DNA of 27,051 nt from an uncultured Bacteroidales bacterium (GTDB lineage: Bacteria > Bacteroidota > Bacteroidia > Bacteroidales > Lentimicrobiaceae), in the NCBI GenBank assembly GCA_937894795.1, contig CALCQV010000152.1, positions 1 through 27,051 of the forward strand, written 5' to 3'. The notes beneath the pieces were generated by a model. The model saw nothing but the letters and a program-made list of their open reading frames with translations. It did not search any database and was not told the DNA's origin. Position 1 is the first letter of the stretch. Every line of letters starts with the position of its first letter. Shown one piece after another: positions 12,534 through 19,794 of this stretch. The translations under genes and the position numbers were made by a program.

Positions 12534-15356
12534 ATGCAGAGGCCATTATTTAATAAAACATTACTGATTCAACTATTATTACTACCGTTATTCGTACTGC
12601 TTTCGTTTGCCGGACTCCATGCACAGACAGGTTCTGTGAGCGGAGTGATCAGGGATAAGAAGACTCAGGAGACCATTGTTGGCGCCAATGTGGTGATTAA
12701 AGGCACCACCATGGGTGCCATAAGCGATCTTGACGGGCGGTTCACGCTCACTAACCTTAAGAAAGGGACCTACACCCTGGTGGTCTCTTTCATCTCATAT
12801 ACCACCATTACACTGGAGAACATAAGAATTGACGATAACACGACCCTGTTGGATATAGAACTGGAGGAATCCATAGCATCATTGGAGGGTGTAACGGTAA
12901 CCGCTGCCAGAGTAACGAATACCGATCTGGCGATGATCAATTCCATTAAGAAGGCAGAGGTGGTGGTGAACGGCATTTCGGCACAGCAGATAGGCAAATC
13001 GCAGGACAAGGATGCGGCCGAGGTGGTGAAGAGAATTCCCGGGGTAACCGTTACCGGCGATAAGTACATACGCATCAGGGGGCTGGGTGAGCGTTACAAC
13101 TTTGTACAGCTCAATGATGCACCGGCGCCAAGCATGGAGGCTGATGTGCGCTCCTTCTCATTCGACATCGTGCCGGCATCACTCATCGACAGGATACTTA
13201 TTTATAAGAGTCCGGCGGCCGACCTGCCCGGTGATTTCTCGGGAGGGGTGGTCAAAATATTCACCAGGAGTATTCCTGAAGAGAGTTTCATTGAGGTAAA
13301 CTACGGTACCGGCTATCGCGAAGGCTCTTCGCTGAAGGAGTTCCTGGGCAGTGAAAACAGCAACACCTATTTCACAGGCTTTAACGACAAGACACATGAC
13401 CTGCCGGCTGATTTTCCAAAGGACCTGCGTCTGGCCAACAGTGCCCAACTGATACAGGCCGGACAATCACTCCCCAACGACTGGGTGCCGGTAAGTTCCA
13501 ATGCAGGGCTGAACCAGAGCCTTACCATTACGGGAGCCCTGAAGCTCAATGTTGGCAAAGCCACCATAGGCAACATAACCTCACTTCTCTACAGCAATAA
13601 CAAAACCGTGCATCAGGTGGAACGAAACGACTTTATGCAATATGATGCCGGCCAGAACAAGAGCAGCATTCTGTTCCACTTCCTTGATGAAGAATACACC
13701 CAAAACATACGCACCGGCCTGTTGCACAACTGGGCGGTGAAATTCAACGGGAACCACTCCGTTGAATTCAGGAACTTCTATAACCAGATGAGCAAGGGGC
13801 AGTATGTGCTCAGAACCGGCATACACTACGATTTCAACTACGTGCCCGAAAACCACTCCTTTGACCAGCTCTACAGGGGTATCTATACGGGGCAGCTCAA
13901 TGGAACTCATAAATTTGCATCACAGCAGCTCACACTCAACTGGAGTGCAGGCTACAACAAATCATACCGTGATCAGCCTGACTACCGCCGGTACCGCAGT
14001 GATGTGGACACGGTAGAAAACACCCGTACCCTCTATATTCCGCTGGGTTCAGCCTCCTCCTATTTCCTTGGGCGCTTCTTCTCAACCATGGACGAAGAGA
14101 GCAGATCGGGCAGTATGTCACTGGCGTGGAAACCCGCCTCATTAAAAGGATGGCTACAAAACACAGTGATCAGGGCAGGAGTGGACTATGAAGACAAGAA
14201 CCGTAATTTCACCGCCCGCAATATTGGATATGTACGCACCACCCAGAGTGATCCTACGCTGCAGTACCTTACCATTGACAAGCTATTTGAGCCTGAGAAC
14301 ATCAATAACACCACCGGCATACGCATTGATGAGCAGTCAAATGCCGCCGACTCTTACCGTGCCGCCAACAGGCAAACAGCGGTATATGCATCGGTGAATG
14401 TGGATCCCGGCAAACGGTTTGGCATCATTGCAGGGGTAAGGGCAGAACGCAATGACCAGTCGCTTGGCAGCGAGGCCCTGAGTGAAGAGGTGCAAAACAA
14501 CTCGTTTGATATATTGCCATCACTGAACCTCACCTACCGGTATTCAGAAAAAGTGCAACTGAGAGCCGGTTACGGCATTACCGTAAACAGGCCTGAATTC
14601 AGGGAACTCGCTCCCTTTGGCTTTTACGACTTCAGCTATAACATGGTAAAGAAAGGAAACAAGGATTTGAAGAATGCACGCATACACAATATGGACCTGC
14701 GTTGGGAGTATTACCCACAGTCCTCGGAGATTATCTCTTTGGGAGTGTTCTATAAAAAATTCATCGATCCCATTGAAACACAGTTTATTCCGGGAGGCGG
14801 ATCAGGTGGCATCAAGGACTTCTCCTTCGCAAACGTGGAAGGGGCCACCAGCATTGGTTTGGAAGGTGAAGTGCGCAAGTCGTTTGCCGGCTTAACCTCC
14901 GTCAAATTCCTCAATGATATGGGGGTCATGTTCAATGGTGCCCTTATAAAAAGCCGGGTTATGCTGAGCGACTCACTGGTGAGGCAATCAAGCAACAGGC
15001 CCATGCAGGGACAATCACCCTACATCATCAACATGGGACTGTGGTACAGAAACATGCGCCACGACCTGCAGGTGAACCTGCTTTACAATGTGGCAGGCAG
15101 GTACATATTCTCCATTGGATTTGATGTTTACCCCGACATATACCAGATGCCGCGCAACCTTCTTGACCTTACCGTAAGCAAGGGAGTGGGCAGGCATCTG
15201 GAGGTTAAGGCCGGCATATCCGATCTGCTCAACAACAGCGTTCTGCTGTTGCAGGATGCCAACAACGACGGCAGGTTCCGGGAAACGGACGACCAGGTAA
15301 TACAGCGCTACATGCCGGGTATAACCTATACCTTTGGAATCAGCTACCGTTTATAG
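12534..15356 (+). CDS. TonB-dependent outer-membrane receptor with CarboxypepD_reg domain
   Basis: A 940-aa outer-membrane beta-barrel receptor that should import a bound ligand using TonB energy. Signal peptide at 1-30 (ends GLHAQ). CarboxypepD_reg-like domain at about 33-112 (VSGVIRDKKTQETIVGANV, SDLDGRFTLTNLKKGTYTL). Plug domain at about 138-245 with DAAEVVKRIPGV, YIRIRGLGERYNFVQLND and SPAADLPGDFSGGVV. Barrel from about 250 to the end, closing with the aromatic-rich strand YTFGISYRL. There is no SusD partner, so it is not a classical SusCD pair; instead it is followed, 128 bp downstream, by a surface-type lipoprotein with an independent but similarly organised promoter. The shared 11-bp-phased operator array suggests co-regulation of the two. 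The ligand is unknown. Confidence 0.93.
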   Translation: MQRPLFNKTLLIQLLLLPLFVLLSFAGLHAQTGSVSGVIRDKKTQETIVGANVVIKGTTMGAISDLDGRFTLTNLKKGTYTLVVSFISYTTITLENIRIDDNTTLLDIELEESIASLEGVTVTAARVTNTDLAMINSIKKAEVVVNGISAQQIGKSQDKDAAEVVKRIPGVTVTGDKYIRIRGLGERYNFVQLNDAPAPSMEADVRSFSFDIVPASLIDRILIYKSPAADLPGDFSGGVVKIFTRSIPEESFIEVNYGTGYREGSSLKEFLGSENSNTYFTGFNDKTHDLPADFPKDLRLANSAQLIQAGQSLPNDWVPVSSNAGLNQSLTITGALKLNVGKATIGNITSLLYSNNKTVHQVERNDFMQYDAGQNKSSILFHFLDEEYTQNIRTGLLHNWAVKFNGNHSVEFRNFYNQMSKGQYVLRTGIHYDFNYVPENHSFDQLYRGIYTGQLNGTHKFASQQLTLNWSAGYNKSYRDQPDYRRYRSDVDTVENTRTLYIPLGSASSYFLGRFFSTMDEESRSGSMSLAWKPASLKGWLQNTVIRAGVDYEDKNRNFTARNIGYVRTTQSDPTLQYLTIDKLFEPENINNTTGIRIDEQSNAADSYRAANRQTAVYASVNVDPGKRFGIIAGVRAERNDQSLGSEALSEEVQNNSFDILPSLNLTYRYSEKVQLRAGYGITVNRPEFRELAPFGFYDFSYNMVKKGNKDLKNARIHNMDLRWEYYPQSSEIISLGVFYKKFIDPIETQFIPGGGSGGIKDFSFANVEGATSIGLEGEVRKSFAGLTSVKFLNDMGVMFNGALIKSRVMLSDSLVRQSSNRPMQGQSPYIINMGLWYRNMRHDLQVNLLYNVAGRYIFSIGFDVYPDIYQMPRNLLDLTVSKGVGRHLEVKAGISDLLNNSVLLLQDANNDGRFRETDDQVIQRYMPGITYTFGISYRL

Positions 15357-15383
15357 TATATTTCTTTAGATTCAGTAAATTAT

Positions 15384-15422
15384 TTAATAATCTGTTAATA
15401 TATATGTAATGTTAACTTAATA
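15384..15422 (+). promoter_or_regulatory. Operator array: four TTAATA-like hexamers, 11-bp period
   Basis: TTAATA (15384), TTAATA (15395), GTAATG (15406) and TTAATA (15417) are spaced exactly 11 bp and begin 48, 37, 26 and 15 bp upstream of the TAnnTTTG box at 15432. The registers match those of the receptor gene and of the minus-strand gene at 11245. Confidence 0.6.
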
Positions 15423-15431
15423 TCAGGCAGA

Positions 15432-15439
15432 TATTTTTG
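15432..15439 (+). promoter_or_regulatory. Promoter -7 element of the lipoprotein gene
   Basis: TATTTTTG matches TAnnTTTG. It overlaps the in-frame ATG at 15437, which therefore cannot be the start; the ATG at 15485 leaves a leader of about 40 nt. Confidence 0.65.
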
Positions 15440-15484
15440 CGCCATAAATCAATGCCTGATACTAAATTTAAACCTATCGATAAA

Positions 15485-17215
15485 ATGAAAGCAAACAGAT
15501 TTAATGTTGATTTGAAAAGCTTACTGATGATGGGAGTGGTGATTGCCGGACTGGCAGTATCCTCCTGCAAAAAAGATGATGCTGATGAGCAGGGCGCAGC
15601 ACCTGTGATAGCCTTAAGTCAGGAATCAGCAACGAACAGCCTGGGAAAAACCGTGAGCACTGAGGTGAGCATCAATGCACCCGAAGGACTGAAAGAACTC
15701 ACCATTTACAAGAACGGCGTAGAGATGGCCACTGAAACATTCAGCAATGAGAAGACAGCCACCTATAATTTCGAATACACCATTGAAAGCATGTTCAGTA
15801 CCGGCAATGAGATCAACTTCAACTTTGAAGCTCTGGATGCCCTTGACCGGAAGTCGGCAGTAAAGACCTTCAGGGTTACCGTTAGTGCTATACCTGCCAA
15901 AGAAATAGTGGAAGTGCCTGAGGGCGACGTACCGGCAAATACCGTATGGAAAGCCGACAAGATATACAGACTCAATGGATTTGTGAGAGTGCAGGATGGT
16001 ATTACACTGACCATAGAGCCGGGCACTGTAGTAATAGGCAACCGGGCCAGCAAAGGCACCCTCATCATACAGAGAGGCGGCAGGATCATGGCCGACGGCA
16101 CTGCTGAAAAGCCCATTGTATTCACCTCTGAGAGAGAACCGGGAAGTCGCGAACCGGGCGACTGGGGCGGAATAGTTATATGTGGACGCGCTCCCAATAA
16201 CCAGGGTACCGATGTGGAACTGGAAGGTGGTTATGGTGGCATACATGGAGGCAACATCCCTGATGACAACTCAGGCATTCTGAGGTATGTACGCATTGAA
16301 TTTGCCGGCACTCCCATACAGCCCAACCAGGAGGTGAACTCACTTACCCTCGGCAGTGTTGGAAGCGGCACCATCATTGAGCATGTGCAGTGTTCCTTTG
16401 GGTTGGATGACTCCTTTGAATGGTTTGGCGGCACAGTGAATGCCAAACATATTGTAGCATACAGAGGCCTGGATGATGATTTCGACGTAGACTTCGGACA
16501 CCGTGGAAAGGTACAGTTTGCCCTTTCAGTGCGTGGCGGTACATTGGCTGACCAATCAGGTTCCAATGGCTTTGAGGTGGATAATGATGGTGCCGGCTCT
16601 TCACTTACCCCGTTCACACAATCAGTATTTGCCAATGTTACCCTTATTGGCCCCAAGAAATCAAAGGAAACAGCCATACAGCCTCAATTCCAGCATGCAG
16701 CTCAACTGCGCCGCAACAGCATGATCAGCATTTACAACTCATTCATGACCGGTTATCCGAATGGACTGTTCATAGATGACTCCAAGCCGGGCTCTAGTCA
16801 GCATGCATTGGATGGCGACCTGCAGATAAGGAACCTCATACTTGCAGGAGTTGATGGATGGGGCAACAATAACTGGGGTGGCAGCAGCTCAAATACCAAC
16901 GGTCCGCTGAAACAAGTTGATGCCAGTGTGGCCCCGGGCTTTGAGATCAATGCATGGTACAATACACCCGCTTTCAAAAACCAAATACTTGTCAAATGGC
17001 AGGATGCAGGAGTGGATGCCTCCATATTCGACCTCGGATCACCTCAGGTAACTCCAACAGCAGGTTCCATGTTATTGACCGCTGCCGACTGGACCAACAC
17101 ACCCAAGACCGATGCCTTCTTCGAGAAAGTACCTTATGCAGGAGCCTTCGGAACGGAAGACTGGACAGAAGGATGGTGTGAGTGGAATCCCAATGCAGTT
17201 GATTACCGTTACTAA
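15485..17215 (+). CDS. Surface-type lipoprotein with beta-helix-like domain
   Basis: A 576-aa lipoprotein. The signal peptide ends in the lipobox LAVSSC with Cys28 as lipidation site; the following KKDDADE is Lys/Asp-rich like the lipoprotein export signals that send Bacteroidetes lipoproteins to the cell surface. Residues about 37-135 look like an Ig-like beta-sandwich. From about 150 on, the repetitive Gly/Asn/Asp-rich pattern (ITLTIEPGTVVIGNR, GDWGGIVICGRAPNN, SGILRYVRIEFAG) fits a right-handed parallel beta-helix. Acidic clusters such as RGLDDDFDVDFGHRG (about 324-338) could bind Ca2+ (inference). Proteins of this kind are often found next to receptors like the upstream one in Bacteroidetes. 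Function is unknown; ligand capture for the receptor is the simplest reading. A terminator lies 195 bp after its stop. Confidence 0.85.
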   Translation: MKANRFNVDLKSLLMMGVVIAGLAVSSCKKDDADEQGAAPVIALSQESATNSLGKTVSTEVSINAPEGLKELTIYKNGVEMATETFSNEKTATYNFEYTIESMFSTGNEINFNFEALDALDRKSAVKTFRVTVSAIPAKEIVEVPEGDVPANTVWKADKIYRLNGFVRVQDGITLTIEPGTVVIGNRASKGTLIIQRGGRIMADGTAEKPIVFTSEREPGSREPGDWGGIVICGRAPNNQGTDVELEGGYGGIHGGNIPDDNSGILRYVRIEFAGTPIQPNQEVNSLTLGSVGSGTIIEHVQCSFGLDDSFEWFGGTVNAKHIVAYRGLDDDFDVDFGHRGKVQFALSVRGGTLADQSGSNGFEVDNDGAGSSLTPFTQSVFANVTLIGPKKSKETAIQPQFQHAAQLRRNSMISIYNSFMTGYPNGLFIDDSKPGSSQHALDGDLQIRNLILAGVDGWGNNNWGGSSSNTNGPLKQVDASVAPGFEINAWYNTPAFKNQILVKWQDAGVDASIFDLGSPQVTPTAGSMLLTAADWTNTPKTDAFFEKVPYAGAFGTEDWTEGWCEWNPNAVDYRY

Positions 17216-17410
17216 CAGTAACACCAATTACAGAACTGCAGGTTTAGTAAGCTTGCAGGTTTAGATCACCAGGAAGAGATTTATTACAGCGAATTCATAA
17301 GGACCCATTTACACTGAATTCAGAATAAACCAATACCGAGATTTCAGAAGAAATCAACTACCTTGAATTAGCTTTTTGAAACTTCTTTTTAAAATCAATG
17401 GATAATTTCC

Positions 17411-17440
17411 AAAAAGCCGGGCCCTCACCCGGCTTTTTGT
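17411..17440 (+). terminator. Rho-independent terminator after the lipoprotein gene
   Basis: An 11-bp perfect stem (17411-17421 with 17428-17438), loop CCCTCA, followed by T-rich sequence. Confidence 0.85.
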
Positions 17441-17441
17441 T

Positions 17442-17449
17442 TATTTTTG
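17442..17449 (+). promoter_or_regulatory. Candidate -7 element for the LOG-family gene
   Basis: TATTTTTG matches TAnnTTTG just after the terminator; the leader to 17581 would be about 125 nt. Confidence 0.35.
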
Positions 17450-17580
17450 ATTTTGGTTACAGCTTATGATATTATACTTAGTCCCAACCCTAAATTACCG
17501 GTTGAGAGGTAAACATACGATACTGATACCTGTTCAGTTGACATTCCATTAACAGCAACCAACCATCCAAATAACCAACT

Positions 17581-18192
17581 ATGAATAAAATAAAGAGCAT
17601 TTGTGTATTCTGCGGCTCCTCACCGGGCTCCGACAGGAACTTCGCTTACGCAGCAAGAGAGCTGGGGCGGCTCATGGCAGAGAGCAATACCGCACTTGTT
17701 TACGGAGGCAGCAGCATTGGACTGATGCGTGCCATAGCCGATGAAGTGCTCAAACATAAAGGCAAGGTTACCGGTGTGATGCCTCAAAGCATTATTGACC
17801 TGGATGTGGCCTATACCGAACTCAACGATTTCAGGGTTGTTGACAGCATGAGTCGCCGCAAAGAGCTGATGGCTGAACTTGCAGATGCCTTTATTGCCAT
17901 GCCCGGAGGGATCGGCACGCTGGATGAGTTGTTTGAAATCATGTCGTGGAATCAACTCTCTATTATTGATAAACCCCTGGCACTGCTTAATACCGGCGGT
18001 TACTACGACTACCTGGTGAAATTTCTGGAACACTCGGTTGAGAAACACTTTGTAAGATACGAACACTTCCAAAACCTGATTGTTGAAGAAGACCCTGCCC
18101 TGCTGCTCCAAAAAATCAGGGAGTTTGTCCCCCTGAAGCCCGACAGCAAGTGGATTGACACGCTGAAGACAAATACCGGAAGGATTATCTAG
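17581..18192 (+). CDS. LOG-family (TIGR00730) nucleotide 5'-monophosphate phosphoribohydrolase
   Basis: A 203-aa cytosolic Rossmann-fold enzyme of the LOG family, long mislabelled as lysine decarboxylase. LOG enzymes cleave N6-modified AMP or other nucleoside 5'-monophosphates to base and ribose 5-phosphate. Visible hallmarks are SICVFCGSSPG (6-16), YGGSSIGLMRAIAD (41-54), the MSRRKELM segment (90-97) and the catalytic PGGIGTLDELFE motif (108-119). Length is normal for the family. It is convergent with the next gene and overlaps it by 4 bp: the palindrome CTAG at 18189-18192 supplies both stop codons. No biosynthetic partner is nearby, so the true substrate (cytokinin-like or housekeeping nucleotide) cannot be stated. 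Confidence 0.93.
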   Translation: MNKIKSICVFCGSSPGSDRNFAYAARELGRLMAESNTALVYGGSSIGLMRAIADEVLKHKGKVTGVMPQSIIDLDVAYTELNDFRVVDSMSRRKELMAELADAFIAMPGGIGTLDELFEIMSWNQLSIIDKPLALLNTGGYYDYLVKFLEHSVEKHFVRYEHFQNLIVEEDPALLLQKIREFVPLKPDSKWIDTLKTNTGRII

Positions 18193-19640
18193 AAACTCTC
18201 TACTTCACGAATGCCTTTCCTGTTCATCACTATACGGTAACGCTTAAAGCGAATCCCATCAGAATGTTTGAACTGCATGATCAGGTTCAGGTAGTACATC
18301 TTCTCCCCTTTCACCACCCCGATACGGTCATTCTCTAAGGGAACATAGAGCGGGATAAAGGGATTATCCATTTTACGGATATAATTTGAAACATTAATCT
18401 TTACAATATCATTCATACCGGCCGTTGGATAGGGACTTACCTTGCTGAGGCTGCCCCTGTTGAGGCGAACCAGCTTGCGGTAAAGTATGATCTGCTCCTT
18501 ATTGTTGCGGTTGTCGGCTTCAAGAATGGCTGAACGCTGCCTGATGCGAATCACTTCGGCGGGCACCTTACGCTCTGAAATAAAATCCATCCCCTCTTTG
18601 AGCCAGCCTATTTTATGTTCATTGACACTGATAACCGTTTTGGTATCGAAGAAACGCCGCCCTAACCGATGTGCCAGCATATTGCGGGCGAGTTCCTTAA
18701 TGCGGTCTTTTAACATATAGCTTACCACCAGTGCCACGAAGAAAGGCATGGTCAGATTACCATACTGCCGCTGAAAAGAGAAGGCAATAGCGGTGGCAAA
18801 GATCATTGATATTCCGGCCGCAATGCTCAGCGACAGCTGTTCAGCAAGGAGCCCGTCACGCCTTTTGGCACTCTCCAGAAAAAGCTCGTTCTCAGCATAC
18901 TTCTTGAGCAGGCTCAAGCGAAAAACCAGGTCACGGTTATGATTGCGAGTGTTCTTTTGCACAAAAAGAAAGCCTTTCTCCCTTTTATATTCTATCTCCT
19001 TTCTGATGAGATCCATGAGTGATGAGGCTTCGTCTGAGGCCAGCTTACTGTATCGGCGTAAACCTGCTATCAGCTTGAAGGTATGCTGCTCTATGAGGTT
19101 GCTCATGAACTCGTCACCAAAGAGGAAATAATTGAACAGCCGGTCACGCGTATCCGGCTTGTCAACAAGGGGCTGCAGTGCCCGGTAGTGCCCGGCAATC
19201 GTCGTTATATTCCTGATATAGAGCCCTGTGAGCCTATTATCGGCTTTGTCTTCATTCTTTACTATGAAGACGATGTCTTCACGTAAGGCACTCTTAAGAA
19301 TGGACAGGAACATCCGGATATGGTACTCATAAGCTCCTGCCGTTTCCCTTGAAGGGGCACCCTCCAGTTGTTTGAAGGCCTTTTCCAGCTGACTGTATGG
19401 GTCCTCCTGCCTGTTAGCTATCTCTTCAAGGGTGTAAACCGGTGTGATGAGCCGTATATTTGACTTCAGATCCCTGTAGAAATCGTCCTTTGAATAGTTC
19501 CAGCGGTTTATATCCAGGCTGTTGGGCATGAAAATCCATGTATTCACCGAGAATTCATTAACATCGTCTTCCTTGGCCAGAAAGCCCAGTTTAAGCTCAA
19601 GTGAAAACTTATCGTGAATCTTTAAATGCTCCTCTATCAT
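18189..19640 (-). CDS. Unknown protein with a central two-helix membrane hairpin
   Basis: A 483-aa protein that I do not recognise. There is no signal peptide. The N-terminal ~265 residues are soluble and charged, with a predicted helical bundle (about 70-260) rich in Lys, Arg and Glu. Two adjacent hydrophobic segments (about 270-289 and 297-311) are separated by a short polar turn RQYGNLT and should form a membrane hairpin with both large domains in the cytoplasm. The C-terminal ~170 residues are basic and mixed alpha/beta (FFDTKTVISVNEHKIGW, NVSNYIRKMDNPFIPLYVPL). No catalytic motif was seen. It has its own promoter box at 19660-19667 and is convergent with the LOG gene, sharing the CTAG stop palindrome, with no room for a terminator between them. 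Confidence 0.8.
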   Translation of the reverse strand: MIEEHLKIHDKFSLELKLGFLAKEDDVNEFSVNTWIFMPNSLDINRWNYSKDDFYRDLKSNIRLITPVYTLEEIANRQEDPYSQLEKAFKQLEGAPSRETAGAYEYHIRMFLSILKSALREDIVFIVKNEDKADNRLTGLYIRNITTIAGHYRALQPLVDKPDTRDRLFNYFLFGDEFMSNLIEQHTFKLIAGLRRYSKLASDEASSLMDLIRKEIEYKREKGFLFVQKNTRNHNRDLVFRLSLLKKYAENELFLESAKRRDGLLAEQLSLSIAAGISMIFATAIAFSFQRQYGNLTMPFFVALVVSYMLKDRIKELARNMLAHRLGRRFFDTKTVISVNEHKIGWLKEGMDFISERKVPAEVIRIRQRSAILEADNRNNKEQIILYRKLVRLNRGSLSKVSPYPTAGMNDIVKINVSNYIRKMDNPFIPLYVPLENDRIGVVKGEKMYYLNLIMQFKHSDGIRFKRYRIVMNRKGIREVESF

Positions 19641-19659
19641 AACCGCTCCAATTTAAGGT

Positions 19660-19667
19660 CAAATATA
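19660..19667 (-). promoter_or_regulatory. Promoter -7 element of the unknown membrane-hairpin gene
   Basis: Minus strand TATATTTG matches TAnnTTTG, 19 bp before the ATG at 19640. Confidence 0.6.
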
Positions 19668-19794
19668 ACCAATGTTCCAATATTTTGAATCAGATGGGTT
19701 TTCATTATGATTTTTAAGCAAAACAATGTACTTTTATAGCTTGTTAATGCTTTTGAATCACATTTTATACCATTCAACCCATAAAATAACACTT

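Larger units (their letters stand above)
17216..17580. other. Intergenic region between lipoprotein and LOG genes
   Basis: This 365-bp gap holds no credible ORF. It contains two copies of TGCAGGTTTAG (17237-17247, 17254-17264), a strong terminator (17411-17440) and a TAnnTTTG box at 17442-17449. Nothing else was recognised. Confidence 0.5.

Noticed and set aside
15437..15484. Upstream start for the lipoprotein
   Set aside because: The ATG overlaps the promoter -7 element, and the added residues would precede a normal lipoprotein signal peptide.
15626..16246. 206-aa minus-strand ORF inside the lipoprotein gene
   Set aside because: It is a reading-frame shadow of the lipoprotein, with no recognisable domain and no promoter box.
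17581..18192. Lysine decarboxylase
   Set aside because: The PGGIGTLDE motif and length place it in the LOG phosphoribohydrolase family; there is no PLP-binding site.
19726..19794. Upstream start for the 691-aa T9SS protein
   Set aside because: It would place a second hydrophobic stretch before a complete signal peptide; the ATG at 19795 is directly at that peptide.
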